Part shown: positions 22,768-34,275 of the stretch, in pieces
Numbering within the stretch: position 1 is the stretch's first letter
Layout: the number at the start of each line of letters is the position of its first letter
Assembly (NCBI RefSeq): GCF_963678635.1
Contig: NC_087066.1
Coordinates: 7,035,954 to 7,099,953 of the forward strand
Direction of reading: 5' to 3'
Source of the DNA: Symsagittifera roscoffensis
Lineage: Eukaryota > Xenacoelomorpha > Acoela > Convolutidae
DNA: 64,000 bases
Notes under the pieces: model-generated
Databases searched by the model: none
Seen by the model: only the letters and a program-made list of their open reading frames with translations
What the model was told of the DNA's origin: nothing
Position numbers and translations under genes: made by a program

Positions 22768-23500
22768 CAGTAGCGTGCCGAGAAGGGGGATGGGGGGATG
22801 GCGATTGCCAATTTTTTCCAAAGGGTTCCTTTTTGCTATCCAACCTCAAAATTTTTTCTCAAGGCACCTTTAGCGCCAACATGAACAAGACTGCTCGTAT
22901 CAGGGCAAAGCCCTGATTGTTCCGACTGCCTTTTAAGGTCTATGGAGCAGTAATAATTTCAGAAATTTGAATGTAATAAAATAAAATGATTTTTCTTTCA
23001 TTTGAGATTTTTTTGAGGACGCCATATAAAGTACAAAATGATTTCGCTCCTAGTAATAAATTCGGAACGATTTCTAAGTAGGATCATATCTCCGCTTACG
23101 CGTTAATAGCGCGAAATATATCGCGCATTATTTGTCCCAAATTGGCCAAAATGGCAATCTTTAAACCCCATAATTTTACAAAAAAGATTACAGGTGAAAT
23201 AATTTTTCAAATTTACACTCAGGACCAAAATAATTTTTTGATTTAAAAAAAATTGTCAAAAATGGCTAGTTAAAAAGTCTGAAGAAAAAAAAACCACCCG
23301 AGCACAAATATTCCGTTAGTTCGTTACGAAAGTCGGAGCATAATTTTGAGGGAGGAGCGCGCGCTAAAAAAACGCAGTTTTTTATTAAACTTTTCCAAAA
23401 AGAGCCTAAAACGCCTTTTTGCAAATTGCGCTTTCACAGAGCTCGGAAAACGAAATTTTTCGAAAAACAGCCCCCTAAAAAATTTCTGCGCACGCCACTT
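22768..23500. mobile_element. hAT-like MITE with 8-bp target duplication, interrupted
   Basis: The termini are inverted: CAGTAGCGTGCCGAGAA at the left, and the right end read backwards gives AAGTGGCGTGCGCAGAA. Flanks 22760-22767 (ACTCAAAC) and 23501-23508 (ACTCAACC) agree at 7 of 8 bases; an 8 bp duplication is typical of hAT elements. Both ends run into G/C runs (GGGGGATGGGG and CCCCCT). The interior has no ORF and is split by a Helentron-like copy at 22884-23342, leaving about 274 bp of original MITE. Confidence 0.7.
22884..23342 (-). mobile_element. Helentron-like element nested in hAT-like MITE
   Basis: Near-complete copy in reverse orientation: AACAAGACTGCTCGTATC tail, TCAGGGC/GCCCTGA hairpin, TTGTTCCGACTGCC subterminal repeat, internal GCGCGAAATATATCGCGC hairpin, and the 5' end GTTACGAAAGTCGGAGCA. 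Its position inside another mobile element fixes at least one boundary pair. Confidence 0.7.
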
Positions 23501-23509
23501 ACTCAACCA

Positions 23510-24820
23510 GTTTTGGTTTTAAGTCTTTTCATTCAGAATACTAGATACTGACAGATACAACATGCTACATGAGGCTCCACTTACTCAAACAACTCTGATT
23601 TGTAATGCGTGACCAGTCCGGGTAGATGATACAATTTTTGTATGGCGTAGCTAGCTGAGGTTGTAGCTTTCTGTTTTGACGGCCCAGTGCTATATTCTAT
23701 CATATTTTGCATCATTCTATCAATTTCTGATATTCTAATGTCAATCATGGCCGAGAATGAAAGTGCTCTTTTGCTTTTTAGTCCCAAACGCTTAAACAAA
23801 GATTTCGGTCACAAAAAAGTATCGATTTCCTTTTTTTTACTCAGAGCACTTTTTTTTAAATTATTTTAATTAGAATTTTTTGACATTTTACTCAGAAGTA
23901 AAAAAAACAAGCCATATTTTATAATATAAGTGCAAAAACTTGCTGTAAAATTTCCACATTAATTCGTCAATTCTAGTTCATGGCTAGTTTCTGTATTATC
24001 TAGGCAAAATTCAGTGCGAAAAAATGAAAAATTTATAATTTTATGTGGTCAACGATAGTTTTATTGCCTTATTTCTTATAATAACTTTTCATTTGTTTTT
24101 TTTTATTGATTATTAGCAGTGGTTTTTTGTACTTTGAGCCGCACGGGAACTCTTGGAAAAAGTTACGTCTGGGGCTAATTTCTCCCCTGCTAATGGTCTA
24201 TCACTAAGACTTCTGGGAACTTTATGGAAATAGGATTCTGGAAGCAATAACAAATCCCCATAAATAGCTTAAAAATTCTGCATATCCATTTAAAAATGGC
24301 GAAGTATACCTGCAAAAACTAATTCTAAGACGACTTTATTTCTGCTTATCTAACCCTCTCATCTTCCTGCAACCCATAATAAATGAATTTCACTGAATAA
24401 AATATGCAGAGTAGCTGCAATAGTGTTAATTCTGACGTGGAATGGACGGAGATGACATTAAAGCTGAGCAAAAAAACAAGGTTACTCTGATCACGATGAA
24501 GCCCCGAAGGTTTTATCTGTCCTTGAACTATGTAAACTATGCCAAAAAACAATAAAATTCTCTAATTGATCATATTATGTACCGGTAGTGCAAAAACTGA
24601 CTAAATACTTTGTAAAATAAAATAGCTTTATCTTTGATAATTTTTCGTCAATCGAAATAATTTATTTCCGCAAACAATTTTTCTCAAAGAATTTTAAACT
24701 TCTTTTTAGATTGCAAGAAGTTGATTAAGAATTTCCGTTGAAATCGTAAATTATGTTTTCCTTCTGATGTGAATTCATATCCTAATACAGCGAGATTGGG
24801 ATCGTGTATTCTGCATAACT
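23510..24820. other. no gene seen
   Basis: Short ORFs on both strands without domains; AT-rich. Nothing supported. Confidence 0.5.
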
Positions 24821-24822
24821 TG

Positions 24823-25070
24823 TTGTTTCCAAACTTCTCAGACAGAGACGGAAAATTTGTACTTGGGTGGTTTTTTCTCCAGACAATTTTCGAATTTTTA
24901 ACGCAATTTTTTACGATATTTTTATAATGCCATTCAATAACCATTACTGTCCTGAGCTCAAACTTAAATAGATGTTTCACCTGAGAAAATTTTTGCTAAA
25001 AACATGGGATGTAAAAATTGCCAATTTGGGACAACTATGTGCGATATGTTTCGTGCAAACCGTAATTAAG
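24823..25070 (+). mobile_element. Helentron-like family, diverged 5' copy
   Basis: TTGTTTCCAAACTTCTCAG, GACGGAAAATTTGTACTTGGG, TTTTTTCTCCAGACAATTTTCG and a degenerate internal TGCGATATGTTTCGTGC follow family order with many substitutions. The 3' half is lost. Confidence 0.55.
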
Positions 25071-25370
25071 AAAAGTGAAATAAAATCAATTATAATTGGA
25101 GTTTGTGGTCTAAAATATTATCAATATATTTTCCCACACTCAAACATGGAATAAGAATGGAATAAAAAATTGATTCTAATCCATTGCTTTTATTAAAATT
25201 CAAATTTAATTATAATCCATTTAAAATCATTAAGATGGACTTTTTTCAATTTAAATTTGTTTCGCGTCGTGTAACCGATTTTCTGCATTTATCAAATAAG
25301 TCATGCAAAAACGGCCTTCTCGATTTCTAAACCTGCACTTTCTCAAATTGCAGAACCATTCCGTTAACCC

Positions 25371-25590
25371 CCTTCTCTTTTGAGCCCTCCCCCCAGCGTT
25401 TGCACCTTTGCCACCCCACACATGAACCAAACTCTCACCTGACCACCTGAATTAACCCTCACCTGAAAGACCGCCACACTGCCCCTACTACACAATCCCC
25501 CCACCTGTTCCAACCCCCCTCCCACTTGAACCAACACAACCCCCGCCTGAACCAACCCCCAAATGACCACCTGAAACAATTATCCACCCC
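25371..25590. repeat. C-rich degenerate minisatellite
   Basis: Roughly ten imperfect copies of an 18-22 base unit around CACCTGAACCAACCCCC. The top strand is nearly G-free in places, giving strong strand asymmetry. A 71-codon Gly/Val-rich minus-strand frame is a consequence of the repeat. Confidence 0.7.
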
Positions 25591-26150
25591 ATTTGAATCA
25601 AATCCTTGCAAAACATTTTCTAACAATTTTATCCCACCCCAAAATCCGAAATAATTTCAAAAATTGTTGAAAGGAACAAAAGTGAGAATATGAGTAACCC
25701 AAAAATAGTAAGAAAAATCGTAAAAATAGACACAAAAAACAGCGCAGAAAAAATTGAAGTTGAACCAAAAGTAATCAACTTTAGGTTTGAACTCGGAAAA
25801 AGTTTATAAGAGTTGAAATTCGCATCTAAATAAAATGGAAAAAAACTCGATTATAAATGGAGTTTCATTGTCTTTATCTATAAAAGTATGAAATAATCGA
25901 TGATAATTGATTTGCGATGGATTTTATTGCTTTTTTAAATAACAGCAATGAAATTGATTTTTAATCAATTGTTATCGGTTATTTTTCACTCATATAAGCA
26001 CTGACAAACATAATTTAAGACCAAGCACTGAGAATATATTTCTCACACAGTATCAAAAACTTACTAAGCTAAGTTCCGCTCTGAGGCACCTGAAAACGGA
26101 CCTGTACTTCCAATGGTGCTTTCCTAGGCACTAAAATTGTTGGTGTGGTT
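25591..26150. other. no gene seen
   Basis: A-rich sequence with no long ORF or recognised repeat. Confidence 0.5.
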
Positions 26151-26152
26151 TC

Positions 26153-26337
26153 TAGGGCGGTTCTAGGCTTTTCTCGAGGGGAGGGTGGATTTTCAAAAAT
26201 TTTCTAAACTTTTAGCGACCTTTTTTCAGGTCGACGAAACAAATTGGTTTTTCAAGAATTTTTAGGGTCCATCACCAAAAAATGGATATTTCAAAATAGT
26301 ACAAAAGGGCTTTGAGTCCCCCCTAAATCCGCCCCAG
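26153..26337. mobile_element. hAT-like MITE, deleted copy
   Basis: Left end AGGGCGGTTCTAGGC; right end CCCCCCTAAATCCGCCCC is its approximate reverse complement. The interior shares TTTTCTCGAGGGG, AGGTCGACGAAA and TTTAGGGTCCRTCAC with the larger copy at 28010-28400. Confidence 0.55.
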
Positions 26338-26339
26338 CG

Positions 26340-28009
26340 GGGTTGGTAGATTATTAACACTACCCATAATGGACTTGCCCGAAAGCAATTAAACATTATT
26401 GCTATAGGAGCACTCATTTGGCGTCTTTTGGGTTCTTCTGTGCCAAGTACTTTTGTTCTTGGCACTTTTTAGCCAAGTACTGAGCACTTGTACACTTATT
26501 CTCATGATGGGTCTTGAATTAATAAAAAATAACCCAATCAATCTGCAAATAAATTGGGACTTAAACCAGCCATTTTTTCAATGATAATTTAGTGCAGCAT
26601 CTGGCTAAATAAAATTCACCGATTTTTTATTGAAACACATCGCGTGACCTTGACTATCCACAACAATTTAATAATGATGATTGTCAGAATGGAGGGTAAT
26701 AAATTGCGCCCTGAACTAAATTGATTTTTTATGTGCCGCGGGCAATACTCCAAATTGATTTTCACCAATGCTAGAAAATACGAGAAAATTTGGCTAGATA
26801 AATTATATAACATTTATATCTAGAAAAACAGCCTCTGTTGGGCCCGGGAACTGTTTTATAATTGTACAGGTGGTCCAAACCTTTCCAACAAGACTCCGAT
26901 GTAATAATTTTTCATATAATTTATGAAGAAAATACATATCGGGCAATCGAAATTTAACTAGTTGTCCTTGTTGTTCTAATTGTTCTCAACTAGAAACTTA
27001 ACTAATTGCGAGTGATGAAAAATCTTCAATTAGTTGTGACTGACGAAAGAAGAAAAAGTGTTTTTTTTTACGGATTTTCAGTCAATGTCCTGAAAGAGCT
27101 CGATAAAAGAGCTCGATCTTCTTCTCTTCAATTTAACTGACGTGATGTGGTCTAACACTTTAAAAATCTTTAATTCAATGAAGCGATGAGAATGGAATTG
27201 TCAAAAATCCAGGACATATACCTTTGTTAAGACTAGGTTACCTTTTCCGCCGCACAAGGAACATGATTAAATTATCTAATCAATGCTGGATTGCTGCTCT
27301 GCATTGATCTATATGGCCAGTTGATTTGACGACCAGTCGGATCTGGCATGCCCTCATTTTGTGCTGGAGAGCAAACACACCATTGACGTTCTGATTTCAT
27401 GTTCAGATGGTAAAATTCAAAACTTGATAATTTCAGATCCCGCTCACTCAAAAACTTGAGTTTTGCCTTACTGCTTTGATGATCATATCAATTCCATTGT
27501 TACGTGATGAGAGCACATTCAATGTTGATTTTTAAACTCAAACTTAAATTACAAACTACCTCAGAAGATGACCAAAAACATGGACAAAAATGGGGATTTT
27601 CTTTCTATCTATCTTCAAATTAGTGTCGTTTTTTTTTGTGCGCCGTGTGATAAGGATACTAAGCAAACGCAGAAAAAATATACGAATGAGGGAAAATTGA
27701 TCACAATAAAAAAATAAAAACAAAAAAATGCACTATAATGATACGAAAAAAGTTTTTTTCCAATTTTCTAAGAAAACTTTTGATGGCAAGAAAGTTGAAA
27801 ATGAAGTGCAAGCTAATTTTAAAAATTAACTTTTTTCAATTAGTTTTTCAGGTCGTAAAATCAAATTTAATTAGCCTACAGAACTAATATCTATATAACG
27901 ATCGAAGTTGATCAAGTAGAAAAAAATTCAACCAGTTTTTTGCGACACTCGGATAAATTTTGAATACGAACAAAAAATACGAAAACAAAAGTAAGAAACA
28001 GCCAAAGAC
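26340..28009. other. no gene seen
   Basis: AT-rich and stop-rich, without a recognisable domain. A small inverted pair AAGAGCTCGAT / AAGAGCTCGATCTT lies at 27096-27122. Confidence 0.5.
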
Positions 28010-28400
28010 CAGGGGCAGAATTAAGATTTTCTCGAGGGGGTTGATTTTCAAAAACCTTTTTTTAGGTCGACAAAATTGATTTTTCGACCTTTCCCAAAGC
28101 CCTAAAAAGACCCTGCTTTGGTCAAATTTTCAGCGCCGCTCGAATTTTTTGAAAAATAGGCCAAGAAAGGCGTTCTTAGGCATTTTCCGGAAAATTTGAC
28201 CAAAAAATTGCATTTTAGCGCACACTCCCTCCTCGAATTTAGTATATATTGGCGCCGAAGGCGCTTTTAGAACGTTTTTAGGGTCCGTCACTAATGGATA
28301 TGGATATCTCAAAATAGTACAAAGGGGGGACCCTTTGGGTCGGCAGGGGGTCGAACCCATGAGGGGGAGTGGTTCCCGCCGCCCCCCTAAATCTGCCCCT
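28010..28400. mobile_element. hAT-like MITE (~391 bp)
   Basis: CAGGGGCAGAATTAAG at the left and TAAATCTGCCCCT at the right are inverted. CAGGGGC starts are common in hAT elements. The interior is non-coding, with CTCGAGGGGG near the left end and a GGCGCCGAAGGCGC palindrome at 28251-28264. Possible target duplications (GCCAAAGAC / GCTGAAAAC) match only partly. Confidence 0.6.
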
Positions 28401-28402
28401 TG

Positions 28403-29485
28403 CTGAAAACAAACAACTTTTTTTCAATGGTCACAACAGTAACAATAAAAAATATTAAAAAAGCAAATAGAAATTTGCACATTTTTTTAAAAAGTAAAAT
28501 GCAAAAAATGAAAATAGTTTTGGAGAGTTGAAAGAGAAATTGGCTTGAAACGTCGGTAATGTATGCATTGACATACTATGAAGCTTTTTCTGTTCTAAAC
28601 AAACACAAAAAATCATCATGAATTATTGATTCGACAACTGAAAAGGAGTGGAAACTTTGTCTTTGCTTATGTTTTAGTTTTTTTTATTTTGGTGCAAAAA
28701 ATAACCAGTCTAGTGATAAATTATAGCTTTAAAAAACGTTTTGAATAATAACAGTAACAAAAGAACAAAATCATTTGAGAGCTTCAAAATTTTGAGAACT
28801 GCACAACTTTGATAAATGAAAACATTTTTGGGAACAGAAACTTGAATTTGGCTTGGAAAGTTAATAGTACATGGATTGTTTATTAAGCATGTATTTGTAC
28901 CATTTAAAAATATCATCAAGTGTTTTTGATTTGACCAATGAAAGAAGGTATAAAAATTGTTTTTTGACTTTTTTGTTTGTCTTTGCTTTTTTTCTTCTTT
29001 TTTGTTTCTACGCAAAATCAGTTAAGGTACCGCAAATAATCATTGGAAGGAGTCTAGTAATATTTTAGTCAAGTTTTTAAAAATCGTAACTAACTTTCAT
29101 AACTTTCTCTGAAGTTTTTATTTTTGTTTGTTGTTCAAATTTCGAAGCAAATTGTTATCGTTTAAAAATTAGATTGCCTCTGAACGTCGATGAAAAAAAT
29201 TTTGTTTTACAAGTTTGTTGAATTAAAAAATTATTTTGTGTATATTTCTGTTTTAGTTTATCTCCTCTCGTTTCTATATAAAAATTATACGATTATATAC
29301 ATTTGGTCTGTTTTGTTTCATCAGATCAACTTGCTTCTTTCGATTGAACTTCGAACGATTTAATTTGCAGCTATCGAGTCAAGAGTGAAAAAATTTTTGC
29401 ACGCTAGTATTCACACTTCAAATTTGATTGCATTTGTGGTCAAAATATTCCAAACCTCAATGCCAAACTTCAATCCAAAACTGAA
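28403..29485. other. no gene seen
   Basis: Two overlapping antisense ORFs of about 65-100 codons near 28710-29068 are low-complexity (Phe/Leu/Lys) and carry no motif. Nothing supported. Confidence 0.5.
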
Positions 29486-29979
29486 TGTTCCTACTGTCTT
29501 TTAAGGTCTATGGAACAGTAATAACATGAAAAAATTAAATCTAACAAAAATGAAATGAGTTTTTTTTTGCAAATTTGACATTTTTGTGAAAGTCAACCCC
29601 TCACACGCCATATAAAGTACACAGTGATAAATTTCGCTCCTATTAACAAATCAGTTATATAAATAAGCTTCCTTCATTTAATTTGGAACGATTTCTAAGA
29701 CGGATGAAATCTCAGCTTACGCGTTAATAGCGCGGAATATATCGCGCGTTAATTGTCCCAATTTAGCCAAAATGGCAATCTTTCAATCCCCATAACGTTA
29801 CAAAAAATGATCATAGGTGAAATATCTTTTCAGATTTAAGCCCAGGACAACAACACTTTTTGAATGTTATAAAAGAAGTTCCGTCAAAAATGGCTCGCTA
29901 AAAAGTCGAAATTTGTCTGACGAAAAAAACCCACCCGATCACAAATATTCCCTTACTTTCGTTATGAAAGTCGGAACAA
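29486..29979 (-). mobile_element. Helentron-like element, copy lacking the 3' hairpin
   Basis: In reverse orientation it runs from TGTTCCTACTGTCTTTTAAGG (subterminal repeat) through TGGCGTGTGAGGGG and the internal CGCGGAATATATCGCGCG hairpin to the 5' terminus TTGTTCCGACTTTCATAACG. The CAGGGC hairpin and CTTGTT tail are absent, so the 3' end is truncated. Confidence 0.65.
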
Positions 29980-30099
29980 TTAGCATGATAGCAAGATGGA
30001 AAGCAAAACATGTCAATCTGGACTAGTTCAAACTAAATTACACATGCTAATCTAAACGCAGAAAAGTTGGCATTCAAAACCTGTTGTTCGATTTTCAGA

Positions 30100-30190
30100 A
30101 AAGTGACGGTAAATTTGTGCTTGTGAGTTTTTTCTCCAGACTAGCTTGAATATTTGACGTGCAATTTTCGACGGAGTTTTCGTACAGCCT
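30100..30190 (+). mobile_element. Helentron-like family, short diverged 5' fragment
   Basis: GTGACGGTAAATTTGTGCTTG, TTTTTTCTCCAGAC and TTTTCGACGGAGTTTT match the diverged subfamily seen at 24823-25070. Confidence 0.4.
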
Positions 30191-30354
30191 AAAAGGTTAA
30201 AGTTTTAGAGAATGATACGTTATTTTTGTAATCATTTTTCAAAAAGTTGAACTTCATTAGCGTTGAGATATGATTGATCTCATTTATCATATTCAGAATT
30301 GAATTTGGTTTCTGGAACTTAAATAAAAACCAGTTTGATAATTAGGAATCTCGA

Positions 30355-30960
30355 AATCTTTGATAACAGAAGGTTGCGTCATCGCAATTTAAAATGGGCA
30401 AAGCATTATCCTTAATTGCAAATTTCGTTTCAGACTAATTTTTGATGATAAAAATAACAATGACTTAATTACTATCGAGAAAACTTGCTGAGTTTGTGGA
30501 CGATGACAGGAAAAAGACTAGAACTTAAAGTATATCAGTTAAATAATCAAGGTTTTCGAAAAATTTGGTAACAGAAACCTGCGTCATCAAAATTTATACA
30601 GAGAAAGCTTTATCCCTAATTGCAAAAAGTTTTCGCATTTTTATCCTGTTATAGAGTCATATGTCACTTAATTTCTGATGAAACAACCTTGACTTAATTA
30701 CTCTCGGTAAAAGTTGTTCAGCTTGTCGCTGATTGCAAAAAGAAATCCGGAACTTTAGAAAAGTCAGTCATTTATTTGCGGTTTTCGGAAATTTCGAGAA
30801 AATTGCGTCAATGACAAATAAAATCGAAAAGCATTATCTTTACTTGCATAAATTTTTTTGCAATTATGCCGTGTTAAAGATTCTGCGTGACTAAAAGTCG
30901 GATGAAACAACCTTGATCTAAAACGTGAGAACAAAAATATCGGGAAAAAATTGTTTAAAT
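30355..30960. repeat. degenerate tandem repeat, about three 208-223 bp units
   Basis: GCGTCAT/GCGTCAA landmarks near 30374, 30582 and 30805 are each followed by AAAGCATTATCC-type sequence, an AATTGCAAA-type stretch, and GATGAAACAACCTTGA or its relative. Units are well diverged, so the array is old. Non-coding. Confidence 0.65.
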
Positions 30961-31352
30961 AGTGAATGATTGCAAAACATTGCTCTGAATGTGTCGACTG
31001 TTTTTTAGTTCTTCTGGTGTAGTTTGGGCACAAAAAAAAGTTAAAACATAAGTTCATCAATATAAGCCTGATTTGAATCAACCTGTGGGGCTTCAACTCA
31101 TTTCAACTACCATTTACTCTAGTTATAGGAAAATTGGACACTTTTAGCAAACTTATTGTTCCATTTCGACCGATTTGGCAACTTTCTTAAGCACCAAGAC
31201 TTTATAGAAAAACAGTTGCGAGGTGAAGGTTAGAGAATAAATATCTTTCGAAAGATACAAAATAATCGAAGCTTTTATTAAAAAGACAAAAACTGTTTGA
31301 AAAGAAAACCCCACAGAGAAAAAAAATTCTATCATTTTTGCGAAAATGGAAG

Positions 31353-31560
31353 CATAGTATTTGTTGTTCGACTTTGGTGAAAGTTACGGAGTGTTTGGGC
31401 TCAGGGTGGTTTCTTACCCGGCAAAATTTGACTTTTCAAATAGCCAATTTTGGTGGAGATATGTCTCACCCTACAAAAAGTTTTGAAGTCTCATCTTTAA
31501 AAATGATACCAGTTGTTCTAAAGTTAAGGAAACTAAACTATAATTTGTTCTAATTTATAA
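31353..31560 (+). mobile_element. Helentron-like family, diverged 5' fragment
   Basis: TTGTTGTTCGACTTTGGTGAAAGTTACGGAG, GGGCTCAGGGTGG, AAATTTGACTTTTCAAATAGCC follow the family order to about 31500 and then fade. Confidence 0.5.
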
Positions 31561-32499
31561 TTTAAGATAGGAGAAGTAAAAGGCGATATATTTCGACGTA
31601 ACAAAGCGTTTCTCAAAGCGTATGGGGCAAAGTAAATCATTTTAAACCAAACTGAGGCAAGCAAATTGCCCTTAATAAAAAGTGGTCGGACGTAAAATAT
31701 TTCATTTTATACTTAACATTGGAATAAAATTTAAAATTTCAAATTTTTTAAATTTCAAATTTTTGAAAACATTTTTTGAACATTTTCAAAGTGTTTCTCA
31801 ATTAAACATTTATGGTGCAGTCGAAACACTCAGTCAAGGGTTCAAAGGGCGCCCAAAGTTTTCGACATAGTGATAATTGTTCTGGCAATTCATATTGCTC
31901 TTTTTGGAGTTCACTGTTTTAAAAATGACTGTTTCCGTTGATTGTTTTGAAACGGAGCTGATAATTCTCAGATGGTAAATTTAGACTGCCCAGTTAGCCT
32001 CGAACTATTGCAAATTGGGACTGTTTTTAGCATCAGCGATTGTTGGAATCTTATATTTCATGGAAGAACTGGATCCTTCGAACTCAAATAGGAGTAAACG
32101 CCCAAGTTATAATCAATGTCAGATTGTTATCAGCAAAATTGACTCTCCCATCAAAAACATGTGCATCGCTGACCCTAACTTCGTAATGTTGGCATCAGAA
32201 GCTGTAGAAATTTTTAAAATGTTGAAAACTTTAACTCTTGAAAATCTTTGCTAAAATCTTTAATTTTAATTTCTTCGCCGTGCAGTAGGTAATTTCAAAC
32301 CCTGCAAACAAGCAATCGAACTAGATAAAAATTCAATTGGTTGAAGTGGACTAATTGTTACTCTCTTCCCAGTTGTAACAGCTGAATATTGAAAGCATAG
32401 TTCAAATTGAAAATAAGCAAGAATGTTAATTAGACGAGACCCAAAAAAGATTTAGACTTAAATCTGTTTCCGAAATTTATGAGGTCGAAAAAAAAGGTA
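31561..32499. other. no gene seen
   Basis: Short ORFs only. A palindrome-rich AAATTTCAAATTTTT stretch lies at 31732-31765. Confidence 0.5.
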
Positions 32500-32502
32500 T
32501 CA

Positions 32503-32672
32503 CTTAGTACTTTATATGGCGTGTGGGGGGATTTTCTAAAAAATATCTCAAACTAAAAAAAAACTTGATTTTATTTTATTACTTTTAATTTTATCATTTT
32601 ATTACTGCTCCTTGGACCTTAAAAGGCATTCGGAACATTCAGGACTTCCCATGATACGAGCAGTCTTGCTAG
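32503..32672 (+). mobile_element. Helentron-like family, 3' fragment
   Basis: TACTTTATATGGCGTGTGGGGGG, ATTACTGCTCC, AAAAGGCATTCGGAACATTCAGGAC and GATACGAGCAGTCTTG. The 5' half is missing; the hairpin is partly mutated. Confidence 0.7.
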
Positions 32673-32735
32673 CCTTCAAAATACAGTTTTGTTGACTTGG
32701 GTCGTGAATATTATTTTTGACCGCAAGCTACATTT

Positions 32736-33045
32736 ATTGTTCCGATTTTTATGTCAAATAAAGTGATGGAATAATTGTTTTATTCGGAGTTATTTTTTTT
32801 TGTGATGAAATTCGACTTTTTAACTGACATTTTTTAACGGAATTTTAAAATATAATTCGAGAGGTTTTGTTGTCTTGAGCTGGAATTCGAAAAAATATAT
32901 ATATATTTCACTCATGTTTATTTTTATAAGGTTATTAGGTTTAAAGATTGCCAATTTTGCCAGTTTGAGATAATTAGCGCGCGATATAACTTGTTATAAA
33001 AAGGCGTAAGCGGAAACCTAATTCGTCCCATAAATTGTTTCAAAT
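32736..33045 (+). mobile_element. Helentron-like family, 5' fragment
   Basis: TTGTTCCGATTTTTATG start, degenerate 5' hairpin, then TTAACTGACATTTTTTAACGG, GATTGCCAATTTTGCC and GCGCGCGATATAAC up to AAATTGTTTCAAATTG. It breaks off before the 3' half. Confidence 0.65.
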
Positions 33046-33454
33046 TGAAGTGAGTGATGGGTAATGATTCTCAAAAAGTAACCTCAAAAAAACTTCTGAA
33101 TTTTTTTCCATCCTTGAAATTAACATCAAGGATTTTCCATCCTTTTTAATGAACACTATTCCATAGGGATCAACCTCCCCCCCATGTGACCTACTGTAGA
33201 ATGTCCTCCCCAAGCATGTATTGATTCTCAAGTTTAATTCCGCATAACATATTCCTTTCAAACAAGCGCGCAGAGTATACGACTCGAGAAAAATTTTTAT
33301 ACGGAACAGCTATTTTATACTGTTAAAAATCTAAAATACTTATCATTATTTGTATCGATAAAAAAATTTCGATCAATTGTATCAAGTTATTTTGCCCTAA
33401 AAGCTAGTTTCTGAAAAACCGGTATTTAGGGGGCAAACCGTACGGTTGATCCCT
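33046..33454. other. no gene seen; dispersed-repeat piece
   Basis: The stretch 33171-33230 (CCCCCCATGTGACCTACTGTAGAATG..CCAAGCATGTATT) matches 21071-21125. Otherwise nothing recognised. Confidence 0.5.
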
Positions 33455-33513
33455 CCGTAGACCTTACAAGGCAGTCGATTCAGGGCTTCGCCCTCATACG
33501 AACTGTTTTGTTT
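33455..33513 (+). mobile_element. Helentron-like family, 3'-terminal fragment
   Basis: AGACCTTACAAGGCAGTCG, ATTCAGGGCTTCGCCCT hairpin and CATACGAACTGTTTTGTT: only the last ~60 bp of the family. Confidence 0.6.
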
Positions 33514-33617
33514 CAAAATATTTTTCAATGGTTTTGATCACGAGCCTTTTACTGATAACTCTAATCAATAACATTCTTTGAACTTTTTTTTGGAAATTAC
33601 CTATCTATGTTCAGTGG

Positions 33618-33905
33618 TGCCGGAATTATGAGTTTCGCTTAATCTGATTAGTTCAGCGGAAGCTAATTAGAGAGCTCTTTTTAGACAAGAAATGGCGTCT
33701 TTTGACATCGTCATATCAAACAGAAGTCCATCTCCGTTCTAATCTTTTTGAGACGTGATTTCATGACCTATAATGAGTTGGTTAGAAATGAACCGTGAAC
33801 ATTTAATTGGAAGGTGTTAAGATTCTATGACACCAAAATACAGAAAAAGGTCACTCTTTCATTAGTATTTTGACATCACCTTCAACATTGTGACACTCTC
33901 TGATG
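33618..33905. repeat. dispersed repeat, copy A
   Basis: Shares CAGCGGAAGCTAATTAGAGA, a following TTTTTGACAT-type stretch, GTTAAGATT and TTTTGACRT blocks with 39995-40315. The copies are well diverged with indels. No coding frame or termini identified. Confidence 0.55.
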
Positions 33906-34275
33906 AGAATACGAGTAAGAAAAAAGGTTAAAGAAGGCAAATTGTTTATACATCAGCAGGGACAAATGTTATTGTTTTAATCAAATGAAAAGGTCAAACA
34001 ACTTGGAAGCTTAATTATGAACTATTCTGGGCAAAAAGTATTCACGTAAAAGCCGACAGAAGAAACTGCAAATCAACTCGCGCAATTTACAAAAACAATG
34101 GGTATTATGGTAACTAACATTAGCTTCTTCGATAAAAAACTTTTCGAACATAACAATCCTTTCCTTGTAGCCTATCCGATGAATGCAACTAACTCTTTTG
34201 TAGAGTGTAAGCCTGCAACAAACTGCAAATCACTGTAATTTATAAGACTAAAATGTGCGAACACGCCAAAAAATG

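Noticed and set aside
28344-28362. tRNA-like GGGTCGAACCC sequence
   Set aside because: The T-arm-like string occurs inside a MITE end without acceptor, D or anticodon arms.
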